Shown: positions 9,357 through 17,810 of the stretch, piece after piece | How the letters are laid out: the number at the start of each line of letters is the position of its first letter | Position numbering within the stretch: the stretch's first letter is position 1 | Origin: Acinetobacter marinus | GTDB lineage: Bacteria; Pseudomonadota; Gammaproteobacteria; Pseudomonadales; Moraxellaceae | Assembly: GCF_900096915.1 (NCBI RefSeq) | Contig: NZ_FMYK01000002.1 | Location: 434,001-498,000, forward strand | Reading direction: 5' to 3' | DNA: 64,000 nucleotides | Program-made: the position numbers and the translations under genes | Notes under the pieces: model-generated | The model's database searches: none | What the model was told of the DNA's origin: nothing | The model's input: only the letters and a program-made list of their open reading frames with translations

Positions 9357-9822
9357 TTTACAACTGCCGACTGTACCGATGCATTCGCAGTCGATTCAAG
9401 AATTTTTGCCACACGAATATCCATTTTTGCTGGTAGATCGTGTCACAGAAATCGCAGCAGATGCCAGCTTTATTCAAGGGTTTAAAAACCTGACCATGAA
9501 TGAAGAATTTTTCCAAGGACATTTTCCCAACTATCCGATCATGCCTGGCGTGATGATGATGGAAGCCTTGGCGCAGATTTCTGGCATTTTGGGTATGATC
9601 CTGATTCAAAAGCGTCCAAAAGATGGTGAAAACTTCCTTTTTGCGGGAATGGAAAACGTCCGATTTAAAAGACCAGTCGTACCTGGCGACCAATTAGTGT
9701 TACAATCAGAGTTTGTATTTCAAAGACGTGGTGTCTTTAAATTCAAGGTCACGGCTCGTGTTGATGACAAGGTCGCAGCACAGGCAGAAATTTTATTATC
9801 TCAACAAAAAATTGATATATGA
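9328..9822 (+). CDS. fabZ: 3-hydroxyacyl-[ACP] dehydratase FabZ
   Basis: Hot-dog-fold dehydratase that removes water from 3-hydroxyacyl-ACP in fatty-acid elongation and competes with LpxA/LpxD for the same substrate pool. Motifs seen are LPHEYPFLLVDRV, the active-site region GHFPNYPIMPGVMMMEALAQ, and FAGMENVRFKRPVVPGDQL. The frame is open from 9283; I chose ATG 9328 (164 aa), while ATG 9379 just before HSQSIQEFLPH is another possibility. Both lie in or next to the lpxD end, so translational coupling is likely. The stop overlaps the lpxA start as ATGA. Confidence 0.94.
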   Translation: MNEQTPNQNNLQLPTVPMHSQSIQEFLPHEYPFLLVDRVTEIAADASFIQGFKNLTMNEEFFQGHFPNYPIMPGVMMMEALAQISGILGMILIQKRPKDGENFLFAGMENVRFKRPVVPGDQLVLQSEFVFQRRGVFKFKVTARVDDKVAAQAEILLSQQKIDI

Positions 9823-10610
9823 TGGCAAACGCTGAGTTGATCCACCCGACAGCAATTATTCATGAAAAAGCACAATTGGCGGATGATGTGAAGGTTGGGG
9901 CTTATTCCATTATTGGACCAAACGTCAGCATTGATCAAGGTACCGAAATTTTTTCGCATGTGGTGATCGCTGAAAATACCCGTATCGGGAAACATAACCA
10001 GATTTTCCAGTTCGCCAGTGTCGGCGAGCGTTGCCAAGATTTGAAATATAATGGCGAAGAAACGTGGCTGGAAATTGGTGATCACAATGTGATTCGTGAG
10101 CATTGCACCTTGCATCGTGGCACGGCACAGGATGAATCGATTACCCGAGTCGGTAGTCACAACTTGATGATGGTCAATACCCATGTTGCGCATGATTGTG
10201 TCATCGGTAACCACAACGTCATCGCCAATAATGTCGGTATCGCTGGGCATGTGCATGTTGGCGATTATGTGGTGCTTGGCGGTAACTCTGGTGTACACCA
10301 ATTCTGCCGTATTGATTCTTATAGTTTGGTTGGTGGTGCATCATTGATTCTCAAGGATGTGCCTGCTTATGTGATGGTGTCGGGCAATCCTGCCAGCGCA
10401 CACGGCATGAACTATGAAGGCATGCGTCGTAAAGGCTGGAGCAAAGAGACGATTAATGGTTTAAAGCATTGTTTTAAGCTGTTGTATAAGTCGAATCTCA
10501 CCGTGAAAGAAGCGATCGCAAGCATTGAAAGTGAGATTCTGCCAACAGTCCCTGAAGCACAATTGTTGGTAGATTCATTGCAGGCATCGAAGCGTGGTAT
10601 TGTGCGTTAA
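9819..10610 (+). CDS. lpxA: acyl-ACP--UDP-N-acetylglucosamine O-acyltransferase
   Basis: First enzyme of lipid A synthesis, moving a 3-hydroxyacyl chain from ACP to the 3-OH of UDP-GlcNAc. The 263-aa protein starts HPTAIIHEKAQLADDVKVG and consists of hexapeptide beta-helix repeats, with the catalytic His in MVNTHVAHDCVIGNHN and the GGNSGVHQFCRI segment, followed by a C-terminal helical domain beginning near GMRRKGWSKETI. Start is ATG 9819 or the adjacent ATG 9822. It is the last gene of this run; lpxB, which often follows, is absent here because a terminator and the opposite-strand mnmC come next. Confidence 0.96.
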   Translation: MMANAELIHPTAIIHEKAQLADDVKVGAYSIIGPNVSIDQGTEIFSHVVIAENTRIGKHNQIFQFASVGERCQDLKYNGEETWLEIGDHNVIREHCTLHRGTAQDESITRVGSHNLMMVNTHVAHDCVIGNHNVIANNVGIAGHVHVGDYVVLGGNSGVHQFCRIDSYSLVGGASLILKDVPAYVMVSGNPASAHGMNYEGMRRKGWSKETINGLKHCFKLLYKSNLTVKEAIASIESEILPTVPEAQLLVDSLQASKRGIVR

Positions 10611-10635
10611 ATGCTGAAATCATTGTTATTTATTT

Positions 10636-10667
10636 AAAAAGCAGTCGTTTTATCGACTGCTTTTTTG
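10636..10667. terminator. bidirectional intrinsic terminator, lpxA / mnmC
   Basis: GCAGTCG (10641-10647) pairs with CGACTGC (10654-10660), extended by flanking A and T runs; six T follow on the plus strand and A's precede it, giving a T-run on the minus strand. It can end both lpxA and the convergent mnmC. Confidence 0.9.
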
Positions 10668-10709
10668 TTTGGATTTTTCATCGCTCAGTAAGGATGTTTA
10701 GATTCCGTT

Positions 10710-12644
10710 TTAGCTTTGGTTTTTCGGTTTTATTTTAAAGCGATCTGGTCTTAGTAAATACGCCAAATTGCTTGGCACAGGTAAAGTGTCATTGAGCATT
10801 TGACTGACAATCAATTCCGCACAAAGTGGTGCAAATAAAAATCCTTTTGAACCGAGTCCTGCGAATAAATAAATGTTCGGAGAAATGCGTTCAGACCGTC
10901 CAATTAACGGTAAATAATCTGCTGTCTGAGCTCTTAAAGCCGCACGACCTTGCCAATCTTTTGGATTATCACTGATGCGCTCGGCAAGTTCAGGCTGATA
11001 TTGTTGTAAAAGCTGGAAATTATGCTGATGATCTTCGATGCGTAAATTAGTTTGATCGTCAGTCGGTAAAAAGGATGCGCCAAAAATAAGTTGCGGTGTT
11101 TGATTGTCTTGCATTGGACTGGCATAGCCACCAAAGCTATAGGCGGTATTTTTTTTAGAATTTTCCAAAGGTGTTTTTAAATCTGCCCTATTTATATCTG
11201 TCGCGTTAAAATCTGTCTCATCAAAATTCGTCCAGGTCACTTGCCCACGAATCGGCTTAAGTTTTGGCGTATTCGGAAAGAGTCGATTTAAATCCATCGC
11301 ATTACAGACAATCACATCGCTAAATTCTTCTGCTTTATTATCATCTTGATTATACAAGCGAATTTGTTGATCATCACAAACTTCAAGTTGCGTGATTTTT
11401 TTCTGAATTAACGAAATTAGAGGATGCACTAAAACCTGTTTAGCAAATTGATGTGGTGAAAGTACCCCTGCTTGCTTGAGTAAAATCGTACTTTGTTCAG
11501 CGTCATGCTGTGTTAACGCTAATATATCTTTTGGATAATCTTGCAGTGAAAGCACTTCATTGATTTTTTTCTCATGATTTTTGGTGTCATGAATCTGCTC
11601 AATCTGCATGGCTTGGAAGGCATCAAACTGCGGATAAAAGCGCAACGCATATTGCCATGAAGTGGTCATTAGATGTGTGGCAACTTTGTCCATCGAGCAG
11701 AGTTTAGGATTGAGCATTGCCAAAGGATTGCCTGAGCCGCCTGCTAAGGGCTGATCTTGCTCAAATAGCGTGACGGCAATATCACGCTGTGCCAATGTCC
11801 ACGCTGTAGTGAGTCCAGCAATCCCCGCACCAATTATTGCAACTTTTCTTTGAGTACTATGATTATTATATTGTGAATCATTTTGAATTTGATCGTCTGT
11901 CTTCTTCCAAACCGCTTTGAGCATTTCCCGTTTGTGTCCAAAACCTTTTGGACGAGTAATCTCGACACCATAGGATTGCAAGGCACGTTTGAGCACACCT
12001 GCGACACTAAATGAGGCAAATGTCGTCCCTTGCGCAGAGAGTCGCATGATGTGCTGAAAAATCTGCTCTTGCCATAGCTCAGGATTGCAGGAGGGTGCAA
12101 AACCATCTAAAAACCATGCATTGACGGGACGGTGACTTTGCATCAGCGGAAAACATTCACTGGCATCGCCAAACCACACATCTAGCGAAATCCGCTCATC
12201 ATCGAATCGTATACGATGACAGCCTGCAAGCGCAAAAGGATAGGACTCGATCAGCCGTTTTGAAAGTGGTGCAAGTTCATCCCAAGTCGACAAAGCACGT
12301 GCCAAGTCGGCTTGCGATAAGGGATATTTTTCTACAGAAATAAAGTGTAGTCGGCTGTTATTATTCGGTCGGACATTTTGCCAAAGTTGCCAAAGTGCAA
12401 GGAAATTGAGTCCAGTCCCCAAGCCAGTTTCTCCGACGACGAATTGTTCGCCATCAGCAAGCTGGGCGAGGCGTTCGCTGAGATCGTTGCCATTTAAAAA
12501 CACATGACGTGTTTCAAGCAAACCATTGGCTTTGGAAAAATACACATCGCCAAACTGTTTGGAAACAGGAATATCTACGCCGTCAACTTGTTGCCAGTCA
12601 AGTTCAGCACAGCTGATCGGTGAAATATTTGGTGAATGATTCAT
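10710..12644 (-). CDS. mnmC: bifunctional tRNA (mnm5s2U34) methyltransferase/FAD-dependent oxidoreductase
   Basis: Finishes the wobble-uridine modification mnm5s2U34 in tRNAs for Lys, Glu, Gln and others. The N-terminal SAM-dependent methyltransferase half (about 1-240) has the motif TGLGTGLNFLALWQ and AWFLDGFAPSCNPELW. The C-terminal FAD half begins at about 268 with VAIIGAGIAGLTTAWTLA and the GGSGNPLAMLNPKL motif, and ends with GLGSKGFLFAPLCAELI. At 644 aa it is close to usual length. Convergent with lpxA and separated by the terminator above. The upstream gene on the same strand is 24 bp away. Confidence 0.95.
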   Translation of the reverse strand: MNHSPNISPISCAELDWQQVDGVDIPVSKQFGDVYFSKANGLLETRHVFLNGNDLSERLAQLADGEQFVVGETGLGTGLNFLALWQLWQNVRPNNNSRLHFISVEKYPLSQADLARALSTWDELAPLSKRLIESYPFALAGCHRIRFDDERISLDVWFGDASECFPLMQSHRPVNAWFLDGFAPSCNPELWQEQIFQHIMRLSAQGTTFASFSVAGVLKRALQSYGVEITRPKGFGHKREMLKAVWKKTDDQIQNDSQYNNHSTQRKVAIIGAGIAGLTTAWTLAQRDIAVTLFEQDQPLAGGSGNPLAMLNPKLCSMDKVATHLMTTSWQYALRFYPQFDAFQAMQIEQIHDTKNHEKKINEVLSLQDYPKDILALTQHDAEQSTILLKQAGVLSPHQFAKQVLVHPLISLIQKKITQLEVCDDQQIRLYNQDDNKAEEFSDVIVCNAMDLNRLFPNTPKLKPIRGQVTWTNFDETDFNATDINRADLKTPLENSKKNTAYSFGGYASPMQDNQTPQLIFGASFLPTDDQTNLRIEDHQHNFQLLQQYQPELAERISDNPKDWQGRAALRAQTADYLPLIGRSERISPNIYLFAGLGSKGFLFAPLCAELIVSQMLNDTLPVPSNLAYLLRPDRFKIKPKNQS

Positions 12645-12668
12645 TTTAAGAATTAGATGAAATCTTGC

Positions 12669-13172
12669 TTAAAAACGACGACGACGGTTGCTCATTAGGT
12701 TGTATAAAACCACCCCAATGATCACCCCAATCCCCAAAGTCACTGCACCGTACAGAAACATCTGGGCACTACGTTCACTTTGTAGCACTTGCACTTGTAC
12801 AGTGAGGTTGTCATTTTTCAGTTGCAGTTCTTGATTTTCTGCCAAAGCGCTTTGATTGGCTGCTTCGAGTTGAGTCAGACGTTTTTGCATATCTGCACTA
12901 CGCTTGACCACCGCTTGCTCAATGGCCTTGTTCATGTTGGCACGAATCGTTGCTTCAGAGGGTGGAGTGCGACTGCTATTGGTCGTTGTAGTTTGCGTAT
13001 TGGCTTGGCGCAGTGGCGCAGGCGCATTTTGAGCGGTTGCAGGGTTTGTCGCCTGGCTTGTTGGCTGATTCGTCGCCTGATTTGTCGCAAAAACGGGTGT
13101 GCTCAAAAACAAGCATAATATTGCCAAACCGTTCAACGCCAAAGCACGTGATGGGTGCATCATGTTACGCAT
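12669..13172 (-). CDS. secreted/anchored coiled-coil protein with C-terminal membrane helix
   Basis: From ATG 13172 the product is 168 aa: an N-terminal hydrophobic signal or anchor (ALNGLAILCLFLSTPVFA), a Thr/Gln/Asn/Ala-rich low-complexity stretch of about 45 residues with repeated ATNQ-type units, a coiled-coil region (LTQLEAANQSALAENQELQ) and a C-terminal helix GAVTLGIGVIIGVVLYNLM followed by RRRR. The coil-helix-Arg end resembles the tail of YgiM-type (TIGR04211) proteins, but the N-terminal SH3 domain of that family is missing. The start overlaps the end of yciI by 8 bp, so they are probably co-transcribed. Function unknown. Confidence 0.75.
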   Translation of the reverse strand: MRNMMHPSRALALNGLAILCLFLSTPVFATNQATNQPTSQATNPATAQNAPAPLRQANTQTTTTNSSRTPPSEATIRANMNKAIEQAVVKRSADMQKRLTQLEAANQSALAENQELQLKNDNLTVQVQVLQSERSAQMFLYGAVTLGIGVIIGVVLYNLMSNRRRRF

Positions 13173-13476
13173 CCTGATCTTGCGGCAGTGCTTTGATAAA
13201 TGGTTTGACATCGACACTTTTGTAAACACCCGCTTTGGTATAAGGCTCATCAGCAAGCCATGCATCCAGCGCTTCACGACTGTCAAAATCGACAATAATG
13301 GTACTGCCCAGAAAGCCTTTACTGATATCATTTGGGTCAATTGGCATTGGTCCAGCAACGATCAATCGTCCAGCTGCATCGAGTGCTTTTAATCGTGCCA
13401 AATGCTCAGGGCGAGCAGACATGCGCTTGTCCAATACATTGTCATGGTCAAGGCTTTGAATCACATATAATGGCAT
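13165..13476 (-). CDS. yciI: YciI family protein
   Basis: A 103-aa cytosolic protein of the YciI (ferredoxin-like alpha+beta) family, whose biochemical role is not established. It shows the family features: beta-strand start PLYVIQSLDHDN, the R-x-x-HLARLKALDAAGRL helix, GAGPM-like VAGPMPID, and SREALDAWLADEPYTKAGV. yciI next to yciB is a widespread pairing in gammaproteobacteria, and yciB is 10 bp upstream here. It overlaps the next gene by 8 bp, so the three genes look like one transcript from the yciB side. Confidence 0.9.
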   Translation of the reverse strand: MPLYVIQSLDHDNVLDKRMSARPEHLARLKALDAAGRLIVAGPMPIDPNDISKGFLGSTIIVDFDSREALDAWLADEPYTKAGVYKSVDVKPFIKALPQDQDA

Positions 13477-13486
13477 GGCGAGCTCC

Positions 13487-14101
13487 CTAGGCTTCTGGAT
13501 TTTTAAAATGTTTGCGTAGCACGATGAACTGAATAATGATAAAGGAAAACATCACGATCATGTCGCCAAATGCGGTAAATTCACCCCAATATTTTCCGCC
13601 CATAAATAAAAATGCGAAAAAGGTATGCAATCCCGCCATTAAAGCAAATAGTCCAGCCCATGCCCAATTCAGTTTTTTCCAACCTGAAGCGGTCAGCTTC
13701 ATAAATTGTGAAAACATGCGTTGAATCAGTGGTTTCTTCTCTTTACCAAAAAATGGGCTGAGTAAGAACACGATAGAAAACACAGCATTGATTAATATCG
13801 CTTTGATTTTAATAAAATTGGCATCGCTAAAGGCAAGGGTCAAACCGCCAAAAAAGATGGTCATTGCCACGATAAACCATTGCTGTTTTTCCAGACGGAA
13901 TTTTTGAAAAAAGAATAAACAGCCGTATACGATCAACGTGGCGAGCAGCAGCGCAAACGTTGCCACCAAAATGTGGTTTTGATCCGCATTGCCAGGACTG
14001 CCAATAAACTCCAGCATCGGATGATGATTATCTTTCGGGTCGGTGGTTTTATAAAAATAAAAGAAGATAATCAGCGGGAGGTAGTCGAGCAACGCTTTCA
14101 T
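13487..14101 (-). CDS. yciB: septation protein A / inner membrane-spanning protein YciB
   Basis: Polytopic inner-membrane protein linked in enterobacteria to cell-division and envelope complexes; its molecular activity is not settled. The characteristic N-terminus MKALLDYLPLIIFFYFYKTT and the repeated five or so hydrophobic helices are present, as are KPLIQRMFSQFMKLTASGWKK-type and LNWAWAGLFALMAGLH segments typical of the YciB family. The 204-aa length is slightly above E. coli YciB because of an extra polar loop (about residues 20-42) after helix 1. Divergent from the PHP nuclease gene with only 45 bp between starts. Confidence 0.93.
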   Translation of the reverse strand: MKALLDYLPLIIFFYFYKTTDPKDNHHPMLEFIGSPGNADQNHILVATFALLLATLIVYGCLFFFQKFRLEKQQWFIVAMTIFFGGLTLAFSDANFIKIKAILINAVFSIVFLLSPFFGKEKKPLIQRMFSQFMKLTASGWKKLNWAWAGLFALMAGLHTFFAFLFMGGKYWGEFTAFGDMIVMFSFIIIQFIVLRKHFKNPEA

Positions 14102-14146
14102 GGTACAGTACGGTGATTCAAATTAGGCGATAGCATAATACAAAGT

Positions 14147-15067
14147 ATGAATAGTGTCGATTTAGATCGTGATGTTTTACTCGGCGATGACGTGAGCAGC
14201 ACAGATTCAGCGCAAAATTCGCAAAAAGTCGATTTACATAGCCATAGTCTATATTCCGATGGTGAGCTATCACCTCAAGACTTGCTTGATCTTGCCAAAA
14301 CAAAACAGATCGATACCTTTGCATTGACCGATCACGACACGATGGAAGGTAGCCTGCTGATTGAGGATTATGCCAAAGAAATTGGAATAAACTTAATCCG
14401 TGGTGTGGAAATATCGAGTTATTGGCAACGAACAAGCACAAAAAAAAGTTATGCAGTGCATATCGTTGCACTAAATATGCAAAACCTTGCGCCGATGCAG
14501 GCTTTATTAGAGAAACAAAAACAACAACGTGCCGAGCGTGCGCTGTTAATTTGTGAAAAATTACAACAGGTATTAAAAACTGACTTTTTACCTGAAGTAC
14601 GAGCATTGGTTGACGGTCATGACGATCGAATTACCCGTGCGCACATTGCTAAAATATTGGTAAAACGAAATGTCGTGACTCGATTGCAGCAAGCCTTTGA
14701 TCGCTTTCTCAAAGAAGGTAAACGGGCTTATGTGCCATTTATTGGTGTGGAAATGGCAGATGCGATACAGATTATCCATGACAGTCAAGGCGTTGCGGTG
14801 CTTGCGCATCCCACCAAGTACGATCTGTCTGCGACCAATATGCGTTATATGATTGAGCGCTTTAGCGAAGCAGGTGGCGATGCGATCGAGCTACCGCCAA
14901 GCAATGAAAGCCCTGCGACTCGGCAGATGATTGATCGCTTAATTGCGCAATATGAACTCAACATCTCTGTGGGCAGTGACTTTCATGGCTCGCATATGCC
15001 GTGGCTACATTTGGGTAATGTGCCACAGCTCAAAGATGGGCAAGTTGGGGTGTGGCAGTTTTTTTAA
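14147..15067 (+). CDS. rnm: PHP domain 5'-3' exoribonuclease Rnm-like (TrpH/YciV)
   Basis: Member of the polymerase-and-histidinol-phosphatase metal-dependent hydrolases; E. coli YciV (Rnm/RNase AM) trims 5' ends of RNAs and releases nucleotides from short oligomers. The metal-binding motifs are clear: VDLHSHSLYSDGELSP near residue 28, ALTDHDTMEG, RGVEISSYW, the RAHIAKILV segment, LAHPTKYD, and SVGSDFHGSHMPW near the end. The 306 aa include about 20 extra polar residues at the N-terminus before the PHP fold. It ends 4 bp inside the convergent downstream gene, with no terminator between. Confidence 0.9.
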   Translation: MNSVDLDRDVLLGDDVSSTDSAQNSQKVDLHSHSLYSDGELSPQDLLDLAKTKQIDTFALTDHDTMEGSLLIEDYAKEIGINLIRGVEISSYWQRTSTKKSYAVHIVALNMQNLAPMQALLEKQKQQRAERALLICEKLQQVLKTDFLPEVRALVDGHDDRITRAHIAKILVKRNVVTRLQQAFDRFLKEGKRAYVPFIGVEMADAIQIIHDSQGVAVLAHPTKYDLSATNMRYMIERFSEAGGDAIELPPSNESPATRQMIDRLIAQYELNISVGSDFHGSHMPWLHLGNVPQLKDGQVGVWQFF

Positions 15068-16623
15068 TTTTTCGAACAGACTTTTGCTCGAACGACTTCC
15101 TTTGACCAAGGGATTTTAAGGTCTAGGCTTTCCATAATATCCACAGCCTGATCATGGCTGAGGTAGGTGTTGGTTAATAGGCTGAAATTTTGTGGATTCA
15201 TCGCTATATACATTGCACTTTTACCATGGTTATATCGCTCTTCATCGAAGAAATAATAGTCACCATCATTCTCCCACAAGCTCCCCTCAATCGTGTCATA
15301 GCTTTGTTTTCTATCTTTGAAATAGATGGATTTGATCTTATGCCACTTGGTATTGGACTTATTCCGCACTTGATAAAGTAGTGTAATCGAGGAAGAACAG
15401 AGTTTGGATGCGAGGGATGGGGCGTACTGTTCGAGATATTTTTTTACGTGTTTATTTCGAAAAAGAAATGGTACTTTTTCATGGTTTCTTGCCAAAAAGT
15501 AAATATGTTGATCATCCATCAGAATATCAGATTGTAGGTAATTTAACTTGCCTTGAAAGGGATGTGGAGCGATACGCTCTAATTGATTGTTATGACCTTT
15601 ATAAACATAAATGCTGTGATGATTCATCAGTAATGGGGAAATAGCATGATGATCAGATTCACTGATGAGATGAGGTAATGGTTTTGCATCAGTCTGAATC
15701 GGATATTTATGTGAGTAAAGTAATTGATTATTTCTGTTGATTAAAAAAGTATAATACTGAAAGTTCAATATCTTAAATGTGGGGTCGTATTGAATGTCTA
15801 GCCAAGTACCATCTAAATACATGGTCTGCCCATCTGTAATATAAAGTGTTGGATAGATCTCGTTGTAATAACCTGTAAAATTCAGATAGTGCGCTTTGTG
15901 CGCATTCAGTTTTGCTAGATATTTACCATTCTGATAGACATGAGTTCCATTGCTGATCAAACCGCTATCTAGCAATTGATACACTTGATTTGAATTTTTT
16001 AATTTGACAAAGGGTTTGAAGTTATCCAAGGTAGCTAACCTTTCTGCCGTCATATCAATTGGTAGTTTGCTACAGAAATAGCTATGCGTCCCATCACTCA
16101 CATAACCATCCCCGATTAAATACGCCAGTTTTGGATTCAGATCAGGTAATGGGTGGGTCAAGCAATAGACATGATTCTTATCACGAGCAAGTTGTAGCGT
16201 TTTTTTATTGTCGAAAGTACGCATGCTTGATAGATCTGCACCAACTATTTTTTGAATTTTGCAATGATTCGCTCGGTCGCCTTGGAAATAGACTGCGTTT
16301 TGATAGATATAATATCCTGCCCCTTGAAAGTAAGGAGAGGGGTTATTAATTCTTTGATCGGGATCGATATTTTTACGGTGTTGTATAAAGTGCATGCAAA
16401 ATTCATTCGCTTGAGACAATGTTTTATATTGTTGTGCTTTAAGTTTAATTTTTTCTTGTTCTAATCGTTGCTGCTGATGCTTATCTTTGATCGCTAAATG
16501 TAAAAAGTAATAGGCGAGACAGAGCGCAATGAGCCAAAGATAAGGTGCAGCTCGATTTAGGAAAGAGCGGTTATTTTTCATATTGATATCGATTTTATGC
16601 ATTGATTGTGGATACCAAGCCAC
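15064..16623 (-). CDS. membrane-anchored DKNYY-like repeat protein
   Basis: The 519-aa product has one N-terminal membrane helix (YLWLIALCLAYYFLHLAI), then a basic linker, then a long exposed region. That region contains irregular repeats of the type D-x-x-x-Y/V-Y-x-x-G/N, for example RDKNHVYCLTH, DGTHSYFCSK, NGTHVYQNGK, DGQTMYLDGT and MDDQHIYFLAR. This spacing resembles DKNYY-family (PF13644) proteins, which are of unknown function and often surface-associated. Three in-frame ATGs (16623, 16602, 16581) could start it. The last is nearest the helix. It is A+T-richer than neighbouring housekeeping genes, and the 3' end overlaps rnm by 4 bp. No function can be assigned. Confidence 0.7.
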   Translation of the reverse strand: MAWYPQSMHKIDINMKNNRSFLNRAAPYLWLIALCLAYYFLHLAIKDKHQQQRLEQEKIKLKAQQYKTLSQANEFCMHFIQHRKNIDPDQRINNPSPYFQGAGYYIYQNAVYFQGDRANHCKIQKIVGADLSSMRTFDNKKTLQLARDKNHVYCLTHPLPDLNPKLAYLIGDGYVSDGTHSYFCSKLPIDMTAERLATLDNFKPFVKLKNSNQVYQLLDSGLISNGTHVYQNGKYLAKLNAHKAHYLNFTGYYNEIYPTLYITDGQTMYLDGTWLDIQYDPTFKILNFQYYTFLINRNNQLLYSHKYPIQTDAKPLPHLISESDHHAISPLLMNHHSIYVYKGHNNQLERIAPHPFQGKLNYLQSDILMDDQHIYFLARNHEKVPFLFRNKHVKKYLEQYAPSLASKLCSSSITLLYQVRNKSNTKWHKIKSIYFKDRKQSYDTIEGSLWENDGDYYFFDEERYNHGKSAMYIAMNPQNFSLLTNTYLSHDQAVDIMESLDLKIPWSKEVVRAKVCSKN

Positions 16624-16691
16624 AGCCTAACACTATTTATAGAAATATTGTATTTTTAGAGATCTTTAGAAAACCTGTGCAGTCGCAGTTT

Positions 16692-16720
16692 CATGCGAAA
16701 AGTATTTTACCTTTCGCATG
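16692..16720. other. inverted repeat upstream of the DKNYY-like gene
   Basis: CATGCGAAA at 16692-16700 and TTTCGCATG at 16712-16720 are perfect complements around an 11-nt A+T-rich loop. No T-run follows on either strand. It lies between the 3' end of the DMT exporter gene and the 5' end of the DKNYY-like gene, so it may act as a weak terminator or as an operator. Confidence 0.5.
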
Positions 16721-16741
16721 TATAGAGCGAAGTAAACTAGA

Positions 16742-16780
16742 GAGGCAAGTCAAAGAAGCAAGCTAGAGTAGCAAGTCTAG
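16742..16780. repeat. three tandem 13-bp imperfect repeats
   Basis: GAGGCAAGTCAAA, GAAGCAAGCTAGA and GTAGCAAGTCTAG follow one another, sharing the core GCAAG with 13-bp spacing. The last unit covers the stop codon of the DMT exporter gene. Possible slippage product. Confidence 0.5.
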
Positions 16781-17670
16781 GCATATTTTTTCGCACATGC
16801 CACCGTCACCAGTAACAAGACCGAAGTCAGCAACATGCTTGGACTCACTGATTCATGTAGTAGCATCGCTGCCAATACCAAGCCGATCAAGGGCTGAAAC
16901 AGTTGCAACTGTCCAACTGCTGCCACGCCACCCATTGCCAAGCCTTTGTACCAAAAGAAACAACCAATAAGCATGCTAAACAACGCCACATAACCGAGTC
17001 CGAAATAACTCGCCACAGGATTAGACAGATAGGACGCATCCCAGTAATACACGCTCAGGCAGAGCATCACAGGCAAGGTTAGCATCAATGCCCAACAGGT
17101 CACTTGCCAACCACCGACTTGCGGTGCGACTTTTGCGCCACCTGCATAGCCCAAACCACAGAGCAAAATCGCAATTAGCATATAAATACTGCCGAAATTC
17201 AGCATGCTTGCAGGATTATTCTGATACATATACAACAAAATCAAGCCACTACCACAGCAGGCAAATAACCAAAACAAAGGCTTTGGACGTTCTTGCACAT
17301 ATGCCACAGCAAACAGCGCCGTCATCAATGGCAAAATACCGATATAGACGATCGACGCCGCAGAGCTCATATATTGCAAGGCAAGTGCGGTAAATAATGG
17401 AAAACCAATCACCACACCAAGACTGACAAAGGCGATGGAGAGCCACTGCGATTTTGTGGGCAATTTTTGTCGGGTGATGAGCAGTAAGCAAAGCGCAATC
17501 AACCCCGCAATACTGGCACGTGCCACCGTAATAAATTCCGCTGAAAATCCTGTTAGCGCGACTTTGGTTGCAGGTAGTGAGCCTGCAAAGATCACCACGC
17601 CGATAAAACCATGAATCCAGCCAATGGTTTTTTCATTGAAGGTGTGTGATTTTAAAGGAATAGCTTTCAT
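16777..17670 (-). CDS. EamA/DMT-family membrane transporter
   Basis: Ten-helix drug/metabolite transporter (EamA duplication) of 297 aa from ATG 17670. The frame continues upstream to 17736 but that stretch is polar and close to the regulator. Typical EamA features are GFIGVVIFAGSLPATKVALTG in helix 1, the second-repeat start around ILLCGLGYAGGAKVAP, and the final LFQPLIGLVLAAMLLHESVS helix. It is divergent from a MocR-type regulator 140 bp away, a pairing commonly seen where the regulator controls the exporter. The substrate is unknown; amino acids or related compounds are possible. Confidence 0.88.
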   Translation of the reverse strand: MKAIPLKSHTFNEKTIGWIHGFIGVVIFAGSLPATKVALTGFSAEFITVARASIAGLIALCLLLITRQKLPTKSQWLSIAFVSLGVVIGFPLFTALALQYMSSAASIVYIGILPLMTALFAVAYVQERPKPLFWLFACCGSGLILLYMYQNNPASMLNFGSIYMLIAILLCGLGYAGGAKVAPQVGGWQVTCWALMLTLPVMLCLSVYYWDASYLSNPVASYFGLGYVALFSMLIGCFFWYKGLAMGGVAAVGQLQLFQPLIGLVLAAMLLHESVSPSMLLTSVLLLVTVACAKKYA

Positions 17671-17738
17671 GAGCAGACTCTGTACAAAGGGAATACAGCT
17701 ATTACAGCGCTGATCCGTCCTGAAAAAAAGCGACAATA

Positions 17739-17780
17739 CAGTACAATTCCAAGCAACTGTTATGCTTTAATTGGCAGTAC
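17739..17780. promoter_or_regulatory. CAGTAC direct repeats in the divergent exporter/MocR spacer
   Basis: CAGTAC occurs at 17739-17744 and 17775-17780, 36 bp apart in the same orientation, with AATT next to the first copy and shortly before the second. MocR-type regulators often bind direct repeats in their own divergent spacer, so this is a candidate operator. The assignment is inferential. Confidence 0.35.
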
Positions 17781-17810
17781 GGTTGAGTGGATATTTGAGG
17801 TGAGGTCGGC

